From Mycteria americana (lineage: Eukaryota; Chordata; Aves; Ciconiiformes; Ciconiidae): DNA of 64,000 nucleotides. The DNA is taken from the NCBI RefSeq assembly GCF_035582795.1, contig NC_134365.1, positions 81,945,635 through 82,009,634 of the forward strand. Reading direction: 5' to 3'. Shown in pieces: positions 11,281 to 23,500 of the stretch. The notes under the pieces were generated by a model that worked only from the letters and a program-made list of their open reading frames with translations, was not told the origin of the DNA and did not search any database. Position numbers and translations under genes: made by a program. Position 1 is the stretch's first letter. Every line of letters starts with the position of its first letter.

Positions 11281-13891
11281 GTAACCCCTGCTCCCTGAAA
11301 TACACGTGTGTCCATGTATATTGTCAAAACAGACCCGGTTGAGTCACGTGGTGTTGACTGGACTCAACGATACGAGAAGGGATTCAGACCTGCCTCTGTG
11401 CCGTGAATCACCCATGTCTCTTGCATCATGTGGTGGGAAGGACCGCAGCGCTTGGCCACGGCTTGGCGGCATGCCACCGGATAGGCCCGGCAAACCTTGT
11501 CTTTACTGGCAGCAGTCGTCCCACTGCAGCACAACGCTGCTGCCCGTCTCCTGCTTAGGGGCCCCCTCTGCATGGTGCGGGTTGCTGCTGTGGCAAGGGA
11601 AGGGTGCGGAGGACGGGACTTTGTTGCGTGAATGCTGGTGGTTAAGGTCTCAGCTGTGGGAGAACGCGAGCTAGGCATCAGCAGAGGAGGACTGTGCTAC
11701 AGCTCACCACCATGTGTGACCATGTACCTCGGTGTGAAATGGTGGTGGGCTCCCGCTTTTCATTTAAATTGCAGTATACAAGGAGCCAGTCTCTCGGAAC
11801 AGCTGTCTTGCTGGTAGTAGAAATTCTCCCTAAAATAACAAAGCTTAAAAAAAAAAAAAAAGATAAAATTCTTCTCTTACTTTCTTTGTGGTATATTTTA
11901 ACTCCAGTACTGTACGTGACAAGAAGTTTTACTGCTCTCAGTGGGGATGTACAGTCTATCAGAGCTAGAGGTGGCTGAAAAATTTTAGTTGGAGCAGTTT
12001 TTCATTGGTTTCTACTTTCATAAAAATCTGTATGTTTTGTAGGCCTGCATTTCAGTGAAATATTCACCAGAAAAGTGTCAGGAAGATTGTGAGAAATTTC
12101 TCACTTTATGGGAATATTCTGATCTGGGAAACATTCATCATTTTGACAATTTCACTTTTCCCCAGTATCCTTTTGAATTATTTGTTTGACATTTATGTTT
12201 AAGTTAGTGTTTAGAAACACTTTTATAATTTGCATTTGAAAGAATAACAGGGAGCTAGCCTTGAGGGAGACCCAAGAAGAGAGGCCATCTCTCTGGCCAA
12301 GGTTGTGGCTACTCTACCTTAATCACGCTGCAGAGTTATCACAACAAAGCCTTTTACTTCATTGAAACAAAATGTTTCTGTTATCCAAAGTGAACTTCCT
12401 CACTGTTTCCATTTTAGAAAAAGTGTTTAAATTTTTATCTTCTCTGTAACAAGTAAGGAGGCCAAAATTCACTGTAGAATGGAAATTCTCTTCTCCATCC
12501 AGTAAATTCAAGGAGCACCCAGAGACCTCAACCATTGGCATAAATGCTTTGTATCTGGGTAGTGGAACTGCAGTCTGTATTCCAGTCTCTATTTAGCTCT
12601 TCCCAGCTAAAACCCCCCAAAACAGGGGTTTGACCTAAAATTAGTTCTTTCCCATTTCACTTTTTTTTTTTCACTTCCTGTGTTGTTGTGAGAATTTCAC
12701 TAAAATGATTGCCTCCATAATCAGTCATTGGAATTGGTTGGAAACAATTTTTTTCAGTACTTCTGGCTTCTTGAAATGGTGTTGCGAAAGTTTTCATCTG
12801 TAAAATGAGTGTTTAGCTTTTACACGCTGCAAACACCTTTTCTTGCAGGCACATTTCTTAGAGCCTGAGCCTATAAGCAGTCTTCACCAAGGCGCCTGTG
12901 GGAACTGAGGTGTTTTAGCCGGCCTTGCTTCGGCGGTCTTGCCTACGTGAGCATGACTGAGAGCACATTGGCCTCGGTAGGAAAGGAAGATGGGGTCAGC
13001 CCACACAGCGTCTCCTATGGAAATTAACTTAAACACAGAAGTCCCACATTGATCAAGTTATGAGGTTTTGGCATTGGTTCGTGTGATGTGTATAGCAAGA
13101 GAGATGTTATTATGTGTGATCATTCTGCAGCATGGCGAATGAGGGCTTTCCAAAAAATGCTTTTTAGAGGCCCTTTTTTCACCTTATGACCTGACTGTTC
13201 AAACTCTAGATCAGCCTTTTTCCGTCCACACTTTCCCTTTTTTCTAGGATGTATAATCATTATATCTGAAATAAACACATGGATATTTTCTCCTTATATT
13301 ACTATTTTCAACTGCACTGCGATACGAACTTAATCTTGAAGCCCATCACAGGTGACAGCAAGGTATTCCTTAGCATAGAATTTCACATGGGCCATTTATG
13401 GCAGAAAAGCAGTATGTGAATGGATATTTTTGGAATAGTCTCTATTCTTACATTTCATGGTAGTTATTTCAGGTCAAAAGGAACCCAGAATTACGTCTGC
13501 CTCTAGATTGCAAGGTTGCAAGTGAGTATGTTGCTCTCTGAATGATAAGCAGAGGAAGTTTTTTTCATGGAAACTGCTGACCCCTTCATAAAACATGCTT
13601 TTGATTTTAACATCTTCATGGAGTCTCAACTCTGAAGTTATTAATTATTATTTTTTCTATCTGACATAACATTTCAGCTCTTTGATGACCCGCTTGACAT
13701 TTAGTGGCCAGAACACAGGAAGGAATGGCCTGTGCCACAGGAGCCAAGAGCAGGGAGATTTTTAGGATCAGTTAGTTTGCATTCAACAGGAACAGCACTG
13801 ATGCCTGTCTGCTGCACAGATGTGCTGCAATTAGATCTGTAGTTTGCTCGGCATTGTATTTTTAGTTTGTTATGCTGTAGTAAAATAAGCA

Positions 13892-13938
13892 GGGCAATTG
13901 CCCAGCATGCTGCTTAGGAATTACAGTCATATGACTGT
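13892..13938. repeat. Cluster of three perfect palindromes
   Basis: Within 47 bases there are GGGCAATTGCCC (13892-13903), AGCATGCT (13904-13911) and the 16-mer ACAGTCATATGACTGT (13923-13938), each a perfect reverse-complement palindrome. The last contains an E-box CATATG. This density suggests protein-binding DNA in intron 1, but no factor can be assigned. Confidence 0.7.
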
Positions 13939-14477
13939 CTGCCAAATGAATTTATGTCAGCTGAAATAATTACATCCCATGGATGAATTTTTTACATACC
14001 TTGAGGGAGGGTTCTAGTACCCATTGAAATTGGTTTGACTTCAGACAACATTTTAAGAGTATCTGGATCTGGCCTCCTATATGAATGGATGCATATATTG
14101 GCCTCAAGAGAAGGCTGAGGAGTTATGGAAATAATTGTGCTGGTTTGCTGTTAATATAAGAAGTTCTCTGCCCTCAACAAACCTTGTAAATTCTATGATA
14201 TTTTTATCTTTAATTATTTCGATTATTATACTATAGAATCCCAGGATGCTGGGATTCTCTACACAGGCACAGATGAAATAGTCCCAGCTTACTTCTAAGT
14301 AGAAGACAAAAGCCATCAGATGTATACTGAATACTTAGCAGTCATTCTGGTTTAGGTTATAGCTGTTAGCTTTCTTTCTAGATGTAGAGGTCTTATTACG
14401 GTAGTTTCAAATGTGCTCACAATAGGTAACTTCTGTATATTATTCTTGTGATGCCCACATAAGCTTGAGAATGTATT

Positions 14478-14590
14478 ATTCCCTATTTATGCGTACACAA
14501 AGGAGATAAAATAGTTTGCTCAGGCTCATATAGGAAGCCTGTGACTGAGCCTGGAATTTCTCATCATCTGAGGGCTAAATCTGGTGCCGT
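14478..14590 (-). repeat. MIR-like tRNA-derived SINE fossil
   Basis: Read on the minus strand, the order of motifs follows MIR/CORE-type SINEs. On the plus strand one sees AAAGGAGATAAAATAG, GTTTGCTCAGGCTCATATAGG and AAGCCTGTGACTGAGCCTGG, corresponding to the family's 'gaggcacagagaggt', 'cttgcccaaggtcacacag' and 'tggcagagctggga' segments. The copy is heavily diverged. The subfamily is not assigned. Confidence 0.55.
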
Positions 14591-14620
14591 TCATAAATAG
14601 TCCCTGTTGTCTCAGACAAT

Positions 14621-14690
14621 ACATACCCTAGGGTCTTAGAGACAATACTATATTGTATTTAGGGTCGTACATACCCTAGGGTCTTAGAGA
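14621..14690. repeat. 22-bp perfect direct repeat, 48-bp period
   Basis: ACATACCCTAGGGTCTTAGA followed by GA occurs at 14621-14642 and identically at 14669-14690, separated by 26 bases. Each copy contains the palindrome CCCTAGGG. Confidence 0.9.
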
Positions 14691-15529
14691 AACTAAGGGA
14701 CTAAAACAGATCACAGTTTTTAGATCTTTTAATTCTGTACTTGCAATAGTGTCTTCAGAAAACTACCTGGGCTTTTTTGTGGAAGAAACTTCATGTAAAT
14801 GTTACCCAAGACCACTTGTGGTCTTTGGGAACAGGAAGGTAACAAGGTGCTTTGGGGACTGTTCAAGTAATGCCCTTCTATACCTTTCTGTACTTTTCTT
14901 TAAATTGATGCTGTCAGTTGAAATTTGCTATTTAAAAATAATATACTCACAGGATTTCTGCTGCATGTGCCAGTTACAGCTGTATATTCCACTTTCATTT
15001 TCCTTCAGAACACTCATGGCAGGTAAATCTTCCAGGCTTGGAAGACCCTTGTAAGCCCCTGGCTGGGATTATACACATGCACGTGGAACATGGGTTTTGT
15101 GAGCAATCTGTGCCTGAACTGCTGCCACTCTGAGGACTCTTACAGGAATATAGGAGAGGATGCTCCTGGGGGATGGTAGTGGTTTATGAGACCTTCTGTT
15201 TCCACATTTTTTAATATTTTTTTTCACTCAAAATTCCTCTGTGTTGGGGGAAAACTGACTTTTCAAAAATTTTTAAGTTAGAAATATTCATGTCACATTT
15301 ATCACAAATGTATCACATGCTTCCAAAGTTAAAGGTTGGATGCAGTATGCTCTGCAGACTTAATAAGGAATGTAAAAACAAAAGTGGTTCATGCAAAAAG
15401 TGTAAAAAGCTTTGGAATTGGCTTCGTTACTGTGCTTTCATGATTCTTCATCTCTGTTGTAAATGCTTTAACTCTAGAATGAAGAAGTCATCTGATTTGT
15501 GAGAAATTTAAAGGTTAAAGTTGATAATT

Positions 15530-15760
15530 TGGCAGGAAGGAACCACAGGTTAGTCAGTCCAACCTTCCTGCTCTACAGCAGGACCAAGCTTACCTTGCAA
15601 ATAGGTGTCTAACTTGTTCTTGAATCCCTCCAGCAATGTAGATTCCAACCTCCTCCCTCCCAGGTAACTTGTTCCCATGTTTAGCTACCCCTCTGATCAG
15701 GAAGTCCTCTCTATATCTATGCTAACTTTTTCTTGTCGTATACTGAATGAAGGATATCTG
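15530..15760 (-). repeat. Degraded CR1-type LINE 3' fragment
   Basis: The plus strand follows the antisense of the CR1 3' region. It shows GGCAGGAAGGAACCACAGGT, AGTCCAACCTTCCTGCTCTA, CAGCAGGACCAAGC, GATTCCAACCTCCTCCCTCC and AACTTGTTCCCATGTTTAG in the order of the usual 'ttggaaggaacc ... tctagtccaacc ... gcaggaccaa ... ggagattccaccacctccct ... cccgttccagtg' pattern. The copy is old, with many substitutions, is non-autonomous and carries no ORF. Confidence 0.75.
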
Positions 15761-18470
15761 TCAGTGAACAAGAAGAATGCTTACCGTCCTCTTTATAGCC
15801 ACTTTCATAGTGGTCTCCTACAGATACATTTATGGCTGTTAATGCGATCCAGGACAATGTAGGTTTTTTTGCAAGTTGTTGAATGTTGTCTTGTATTCAG
15901 AAAGCTATGCACTCTGAGCCCCAGATCGTATGCGTCTGTGCATTAATTTTTCTTCCTTCCTGCATATAATGCTTTGCACTTTTCTTTATAGAATGAAAAA
16001 TGTTGTATTTTAAACTATGGTAAAAGCCCACATCTTACTCTTGCTTGTGTTCCTGGGCTTCCTTTCAGGGGAAACGAGGGACATCAGAAGACAGCTCAAA
16101 CCTGGTCTTGTCCCAACAAGAAGGATATGCACTAGGCCTGGCATTTGGAAAGTACTTCTGATCCCCCAAGTTTAGATAACTCACTGATGTGAGTGGAGTT
16201 ATATCGCAGTTGAATCTGACGGACTGTTCAGCTCCGTGGTTTCCAAGCTGTAGTCCATGGAACAGTTGTTAGTTGTGGAGAGCTGGCTGGTTGCTCAGGG
16301 TTTGCTTTCCTTGTTTCCAGCTGCTCCAATACATTAAAAGAGTATAAAAATACACTAAATATTTCCTAGTGTTCACTCTCCATAAAAACACCTGCTGTTA
16401 CTGGCATGGGAAGGTGAATGGCAGAAGTTTTTCATAACATATTGAGCCATTGTCCAAACTTTCATATAAAGTGTGCTGATGGATATTTATGGCTACTTTT
16501 GAGTAAAATGAACCTTACAGTTAACATGTTCCATAAATCTGAGATACTTCCACTGCATGTCATCCATTTTAACAAGCGTTGGAAGTGGTTAAATGACTGA
16601 CACAAATGTACGTGTCCTCCTTCTAGAAAAACTGAAGTTGAGAGTTGTGCTTTACATCTTTCACCAGACAGGTTTCCCTGTACTGCAAGAAGCAATTCAG
16701 CGATACGAAGGCCATAAAGCAAAAACCATATAAATTACCTCCATGCAGATAAAATAGTAAGAGGCTACAATTAGAGGGTAACTAGAGAAGCATGTGTGAA
16801 TTAGGAAGCCTGAATTCTTTAATGTTCTGACACTACACACTTGTTTAGTTAATTCATGTCCTCTGTGGCAGAACTTTTAGCATGTTTATAAAGTGGCTAG
16901 AAGATCTTAGAATAGGGAAACGCTGTCTCTGTGTGTGTGAACTCATTTTATAAGCAAAAAATCCTGCACCATTTCCACCATAGGCACAGAGTTACAGACT
17001 TTCTAACATACTTTAGATTTTAAAGAATTGCTTGGAAAATGCATTTACATTTTGTGTTTTTGTCCCTCTGTTAATTTGTGGATTTTTTTTTTCCACCATA
17101 ACTTTTAGAACAGGTACATTGCTTTGAAAATCATAATGTTTTGCAAGTAATTATCCTCATTTCATACCCGCTATTGATTGCCATGTTATTCTGGATTCTC
17201 TAAGATGGAAAACATAATTGCTGTAGAGAGGAGATGAACAGAGTGACCTAATCGTAAATGTCAGCAAAAAAAAAAAGAATAAAAAGCAATTAATTCCTTC
17301 AAAGGAGCATTTTCATTTCCAAAGCTATATCAGGATGACAAGAACAAAATGATTCCATCTGGAAACAAATTCTTTTTCCAAGTATATTTAATAAAAAGAA
17401 ATTGCAGGGCAGTCTGCTGCTAGGCAGGGTTCATTTTGTCCAGACAAAATCCTGCAAAACTACTTAGCGGTAAGTTTTGAATCTTGGATTCATGCAGAGT
17501 GAAACTCACTTTGCTGCTCAGCAGGCCAATGCAAGTCTAAAGCACCACTTCAGTTTTACAGACATAGCGCAGTTCCCCATTTGGCTTTATGCTGAGCTGG
17601 TGGACTCCAGCGACTTTCACACATTTAGTTAATTGGGATACTGCATGGTAAAATTTCGATTTGGCTCAGCAGTAGAGAAGGAACAATCTTTCTAGGCAAT
17701 GAGACTGTTTCTGAAGAGGGGAAGAGCTCATCTTTTATTAGACCAGCTTCCATAGCTGGAAGGCATAGCTGAGCATGCAAGCCCTTTAACTTCGAGCCCT
17801 CCAATTTCTTCCTACAGACTTGCACCTTTAACATCCATAGACTATTTGTTTCTGCCTATGTTATCTTAAAAGTGTAAGCTGTAAGGCTTCTTGCGCTTGA
17901 ATAATTAGAAAGTTGCTCTTTGCCATGCGTGACATATAACAGCACAATGGAAGAGAATAAGAAATAAAAGAACAGGGCATTGCCCACGGAGTGCAATTTA
18001 TTTTGTTCAACTATGGGTGGAACATTAATTTACAGGCCTATCTTGCTTCAGTGGGATGGAGGATGTATTTAGTAGTTTAATGCTGAATAAGGTACAGGAG
18101 ATTCTCTCTTCCTTCTTTGCAGAACATGATTCAATGAGTACCGCTTTAAATTTCTGTTTATTAGTGTTATTAAAGAGAGTATATTACAGACTAAGATGAG
18201 TACACATTCTTAGGCATTCATCAAGTCTTGTTTGAAAATTCTGCAATTTTAACTGAAATAATATCCTTGACTGTGTGTATATATAATACGTTTTTCTACA
18301 CTAAAGATACATTACTAAAAGCCTAGTAAAAATGAGGCATCTACTGAACACATTAGTTAACTAAACATTTAGAGCTCAAACTGTGACAGATTGAAATCCA
18401 AAATAAATTATTAATCAGTCTCAGCAATCAACATCATTAACATCCAGAATGTCACTGGTTACTGTCCTAC

Positions 18471-18489
18471 GTAATTACACTGTAATTAC
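18471..18489. promoter_or_regulatory. Paired homeodomain-type TAATTA motif upstream of exon 2
   Basis: The palindrome GTAATTAC occurs twice, 11 bases apart, in GTAATTACACTGTAATTAC. Paired TAATTA cores are typical homeodomain targets. The surrounding 200 bases are AT-rich with further ATTA cores. Function is inference. Confidence 0.3.
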
Positions 18490-18657
18490 AGAGTTTTGGC
18501 CTTGCACAGAAGGGTTTAGATGCTGTAATATATGAAGTGAGGGTACAAGTTGTAAGTGATGATGAGTATGTTGGAGCCTGTATAGGAAGAACTTTCTCTC
18601 CTGTATTTTTCTGTACATCTATTTAACCTGTTTCAACGCTGCAATCTTTTCTTTCAG

Positions 18658-18851
18658 GTCCAATTTTAAGCTTTTGGCTGTAAACGGAAAGCTCTATGCC
18701 ATCGGTGGTCAATCCCTTTCCAATGTGGAGTGCTATAACCCAGAAAATGACTGGTGGAATTTTGTAGCATCCATGCCAAACCCTCTTGCAGAATTCTCGG
18801 CTTGCGAATGCAAGGGCAAGATCTACGTTATCGGAGGGTACACTACACGAG
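18658..18851 (+). CDS. KLHL42: KLHL42 coding exon 2 (kelch blades)
   Basis: A 194-bp exon completing codon 298 and encoding residues 299-362 plus one base of codon 363. It reads SNFKLLAVNGKLYAIGGQSL through GKIYVIGGYTTR. Kelch Gly-Gly pairs stand at 314-315 and 357-358, with the aromatic signature of the blades (ECYNPENDWWNF). The acceptor is TTTCTTTCAG|GTCC. The donor is CGAG|GTAGAA, phase 1, a weak match to GTRAGT. Joining restores ...NQKR-SNFK... and ...TTR-DRNMN..., the same order as human KLHL42 from memory. The only other in-frame Met codons here are internal, so this is not an independent gene. Confidence 0.95.
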
Positions 18852-21800
18852 GTAGAAAGCTTGCTTTTACTTTTTTTTTTTTTAACCTGATTGTTTCTAA
18901 GGCCTAGATAATTTTCTTCTCTTTTCCAGGAAGTCTTTTGACCTGATGTAGAAAGCTGCATAATACTCATTAAAACATGTAGAAATAAATCACTGGTAGA
19001 AAATAATTGACAAATGAAAAAAAAAAAAATTAGCTCTGTCATACAGGAATCAGGTATTTATTTTTTTTTCAGGGCCTACATGGACCTGGGGCTCTGTTAT
19101 TCTGAGGGAACAGGCTGATGGGTACTTCAGCATGCAGCTTAGCCCTCCTTTTTTAGATTTTGATCATACAGTAGAAAGAGAAATCTCAACAGACACACTT
19201 TGTTCAATTTTTAAATACCTGTTTTAGACTGTCAGAAGGAAAAATATGAAGAAAATATCTGCCTGCATTAGTACTTCTCATGTATTAATAGATGTCATGA
19301 TCCCTTCAATATAGCATTTCAGTGTTTCACAAGCAAATTCAAGCTATAGGTAAGATTTTCAGTGCTGAAATAACTTAATTGAATAATTAATTAAAAGCTT
19401 AAGTAAGAACCAACATTTTTGACTTACTTCCTTTCTATACCCTGTTTTCTGAGGATGTAGAGAGGGAAGGATTTGAAGTTGTGTTCTCTCCTGACAATTT
19501 CTTTATCCAAAAGCAAGCCACTTAGAAAGAACTCCCTTCAGTTCATTCCTTAAGCACATATTGCCATTCTTTGCGCAGAATACCATTTTCTCAGTTCTAG
19601 AAGTCATTTTTTTTTCATGTCAAATGTATAGTATTTACCAGGATTTCCTAAATTTAAATTCCTGTCTCTAGACCTTTGCCCACTTCATTTTACCACAGTA
19701 CTTTTAAACCTTTTTCCAAATGGAGAATAAAATTAGAAGAGGGATCAGCTTTTACAGAAAGTACTGCAATCAAAGCTAAACTGACATTAGAACAAGCTGT
19801 TCCTTTTAGTGTCTGAGCAGATTTTAGCTCTGAACCATTATAAGGTTTATAAAAGACACACTTCCACCCCTCATGGTCCTTGTGGTAATGATAACCTTCA
19901 AAAGCATTTTGTCTGGTCCGTTCTGCCCCAGAACCTGGTGGCTTCACTGGGGAAAGCAAAAGATATCGGCGTGCTTGTGTCCATATGGAGAGCGATGCTG
20001 CGGTGTGCTCTGCAGTCCCAGCCCTCTCATCATCCCCACTAAAGGGTCTGTTGGGATGCATATTGCTCCCTGATGTCCGGCGCTAGGACTGAAGGATGTC
20101 TGGCACACAGTACTTGCTGTGCTGAAAAGTCAGACCCAAGGGGAAACATCCTTTGAGACAAGAGAGCAGAGAACAAGGAGAAGGGACTGAAACAGACAGT
20201 AATGGGAAGACTTGTCGCTAGAGACCGGAGTTAGAGTTTTTGTAATTTTTATCTAGAGAAAGAAATGGTAAGAAGAAAAAGCTCTGATTTGGTTTATAGT
20301 GCAACTAGATTACAGGAGTGCCAGCTTTTCTTCTGCATCCCCTGTAGTTTGCAAGTTCTTTTTCTGGTGCTTGTGCTGTTCTTTCTTCAGGCTGCCTACT
20401 CCTGCTGTCATGGATAGGAAGATCAGCATCTTGCTGATGCAGATCCTGTTCCCTTAAAATTCATTAACAAAGCGTATGTAGTCAGGCTTGCTGCCCTGTG
20501 TCGAGCTCCTTATTTGGTACGTATTACCTGTGGTTTCAATTGAAGAAGGATAGTCAGTGAGTTACCTCTTGCTTCTTCCACACCTCAGGGGATTGCCACT
20601 GACCTTCAGGCCTCTGTCTTTTCCTAGATCTTTTCTTAGGTCTTTTCCTAAAGGCCGCTTTTAATGGAAATGGGATAATAAAACAGTATGAAGTTGTGAG
20701 CAGTGGATAAGTAGCACATTTAGGCTTATGTTTAAATCCAAGACCGTTCAGGACAACAAATGCCCGTGCTTGTTATAAAGAAAGTTCCTTTCCTCAATGA
20801 GGGTCTAGAATTAGTTTTTCTGTGACACCTTGGCTTAGGACAGCTATCGGACTTAGAAACCAGAATTGCTGCAATTACACTGGTGATTTACCTTCCAAGT
20901 TATGCAGATGTTGGAGGATGTTAAGACATAACTATGTGAGAGTTGCCAAGGTTCATTTGCTGTTTGACTATATTCACTAAATAAAACACACGCAGCAATT
21001 AATGTGTAATTTTTTTTAGTATTTCTGCATATACCTCAGTAAGACTGTAATTTTGGTGTAGTTTTGATAAGTTTTGTGGATTATTTTTTTGATCTATGTA
21101 GAGCCTTCTCCTGAGACTACACTTTCCAAAAGATAGTAGGATCTGGAATTTCCCACTGTAAATTATAGTGACACTTCTTCAATAAAGGCCCTCCTTGCGG
21201 TTCTCAGCTCTCACTTGTGAACCTAGATCCTAATAGAAACTCCCTGTTAGGAACTGTAATGTTCATGTTTTGTATTGGTTTTTTTTTGTTTCGGTGGATA
21301 TAAAAGACCCAGGTTCTGGACTGAGCAAACGAAGGCCATATCGCAATAGACTTGCATTTCGTATGCCCTCTCTCAAACCATAGCACTTTTTACTTGGGAA
21401 GATCACTGCTGTAGACAGACGTAGAAACTTAATTACTAGAAATGTTGGGATTTTTTTCCCCCCTAATGAGTCAGAAGAAGGTACATTGTTTGTAGACAAA
21501 CATCATCCATATGTAGAGCTTTTCATAAAGCATTGCCATGATATTTTTCCTCTTTTTTTCCTTTATTTCATGTGGATTAGGTGTTCAGGAAGGCAATGTA
21601 CAGTAACAAACGATGACTGAAAGTCATCAGAGTGCAATCAAATGCTATAGCAGCACCCCCCTAATCATGCTGCTAATGCACTTCTTTCATGACAATCCAG
21701 TTATATTTATGGCTATTTATACCTGTGCCCTTACATAACTTGTCAGTATGTCACCATCTGCTGTTCCCCTTGGGAGCTCATCTGGAGATTGTCATGCAGG

Positions 21801-22756
21801 ATAGACTTGTACTATGGAGCAGATTTTATTAAAAGACCAAGGTGGAGTCTGCAAACCTGTTGTCACCTGAGTTTGGATTTAAGCTCAGGTCTCCAGAGAT
21901 TGAAACTGAATTTACTAGCTAACGAGTCCTGTGTGTTCTGTGTTAATTTAGGGAAGCTCTGGACACAGCCAGACTCTTCACTGCACCATAAATCAGGGTG
22001 ATATTGTAACAATTTTGTAGAACAACAGTATTGCAAACACATGCATCCACTGAACTGTAACTGAAGTATAGATACGGCTTCAGCTTTTTTCTGTGCCTCT
22101 GTCTGATGCTGGAGCATCCTGTTCTTAAATGATTTTGACAACGTGTATTTCTCTCTTCATGAGGTACTGAACATGTGCCCTTAGGTCATCCATGCCACTT
22201 GTTGAAATGTAGCTTTGAAATGAAACTAGCTTTATGAATTTTATTCCATAAAACTTTGATTTATGGGATGAAATGCAAAGTATCAAAGTTAAGCTTGGAT
22301 GATAAATCATCACTTGACAGCCATTAATGAAGCATACTGTGTTCATGATAATTTGATTCATCTGTGATCACTGCTGGAGAGCAGAACATTGCTCCATTTC
22401 CCTTTTCATAAAAATTTCTTACACATCAATCAGAGACAAAATTAAAAGCATAAGTTAAAAGGTAGGGATTGTTCTGCTAAAATCTGCATCCCCAGACCAT
22501 TTGCATCATGTAGTGTGCCAGAGCAGCTTAATTTTTCCTTCTGCAAAGGAACAGAATGTTCAAACTTTATTGTCAAGGGCAAAGACTTGCAGTTCTCAAT
22601 AATCAATATTTCTTCTCTGGTCTGCTATGCTTTTGCACTGTAATACATTAGCAATCTGTAATAATGGCTGATACAGTTTGTAGGGAGGAAGAATCCTCCT
22701 CCATGAGTACCTTCTAATATATTTATTTATTTGTAAATATCTCTCCTCTGTTTCAG
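18852..22756 (+). other. KLHL42: KLHL42 intron 2
   Basis: A 3,905-bp intron from GTAGAA to CTCTGTTTCAG. A T-run of about 13 begins about 20 bases after the donor (near 18871-18883). It holds a short 12-bp x3 tandem (20617-20652), noted separately. Frames of up to about 120 codons on either strand show no recognisable protein. No nested gene was seen. Confidence 0.9.
20617..20652. repeat. 12-bp x3 pyrimidine-rich tandem repeat
   Basis: The three units are TCTTTTCCTAGA, TCTTTTCTTAGG and TCTTTTCCTAAA. They are imperfect copies in tandem inside KLHL42 intron 2. Each resembles a minimal branch/acceptor sequence (TCCTAG/TTAG), but no exon follows. Confidence 0.85.
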
Positions 22757-23208
22757 ATAGGAATATGAACATTTTGCAGTACTGTCCCACTTCTGATTCC
22801 TGGACCAACTTTGAACTTTGTGATGTCCATGTTCGCAAACAACAGATGCTCTCTGTTGAAGAAACTATATATCTGGTAGGGGGTTGTATTCATGAACTTG
22901 GACCAAACCAAAAATCCAGCCAAAGTGAGGACGTGTTAACTGTGCAGTCTTACAACACTGCTACCAAAGAATGGCTCTACCTCAAAGAGAACACATCAAA
23001 ATCGGGTCTTAACTTGACTTGCACTCTCCACAATGATGGAGTCTATATATTGAGTAGGGATATTACTTTATCTACAAGCTTGGAGCACCGTGTTTTTCTT
23101 AAGTATAATATATTTACGGACAGTTGGGAGTCACTAAGACGCTTTCCAGCCTTTGGACAAAACATGCTGATCTGTTCTATGTATTTGCCTGATGTGCGAG
23201 AAGTGTAA
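22757..23208 (+). CDS. KLHL42: KLHL42 coding exon 3 (C-terminal kelch blades, stop)
   Basis: A 452-bp terminal coding exon finishing codon 363 and encoding residues 364-512, with TAA at 23206-23208. It begins DRNMNILQYCP and carries a Gly-Gly pair at 404-405 (TIYLVGGCIHELG), the VQSYNTATKEWLYLKEN blade, the HNDGVYILSRDITLSTSLEH segment and a final blade LKYNIFTDSWESLRRFPAFG. The acceptor is CTCTGTTTCAG|AT. The kelch propeller is the part expected to bind substrate. The C-terminus LPDVREV differs slightly from human but is of similar length. All domains are intact, with no frameshift or internal stop across the three joined exons (1,539 bases including stop). Confidence 0.95.
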
Positions 23209-23500
23209 CAGCATCAGGTTTTTCTTTTCAGCTCATTAATCATTCTTGGAAGAAATATTGCTTCCTCTAAATAATTCCAGTTTCAGAATGTAACGTGGTT
23301 GCATAATGTAGGCATAATATACTGATTCTGTTCTTTAAAAAAGTTGCAAAATCCAATATTAAGAGAAATGCTTCCAGAAACAGTTTTAGGATTTCAGTTT
23401 AAGAATTTTATTGTTTTGGATTTAAATTCCACCAGGTATTGTATACCAGGAGTATACATGGTAAAAGTGGAAATAATTCAATAAAGTAAATCACAAGTCT
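23209..23500 (+). other. KLHL42: KLHL42 3' UTR, proximal part, with AATAAA
   Basis: AT-rich sequence follows the stop codon. The first canonical polyadenylation hexamer AATAAA is at 23480-23485, about 270 bases after the stop. Mammalian KLHL42 has a longer 3' UTR, so this may be only a proximal site; other AATAAA hexamers occur near 25131 and 25711. The true end cannot be fixed from sequence. Confidence 0.45.

Larger units (their letters stand above)
11281..18657 (+). other. KLHL42: KLHL42 intron 1
   Basis: A 7,377-bp intron with donor GTAACC and acceptor TTTTCTTTCAG. The first 400 bases remain fairly GC-rich and then fall to about 35-40% GC. Contents listed separately are palindromes (13892-13938), a MIR-like SINE, a 22-bp spaced direct repeat, a degraded CR1 and a paired TAATTA motif. 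A possible further decayed palindromic repeat lies around 14010-14080 (CCCATTGAAATTGG ... GGATCTGGCC). No nested gene was seen. Confidence 0.9.

Noticed and set aside
14235-14258. 10-bp perfect hairpin AGAATCCCAG / CTGGGATTCT with a 4-base loop
   Set aside because: Real, but arms of this size are expected by chance a few times in 64 kb, and nothing around it adds meaning.
18674-18907. Apparent stand-alone 77-codon kelch ORF
   Set aside because: It is exon 2 of KLHL42 read through its donor into intron 2, not a separate gene.
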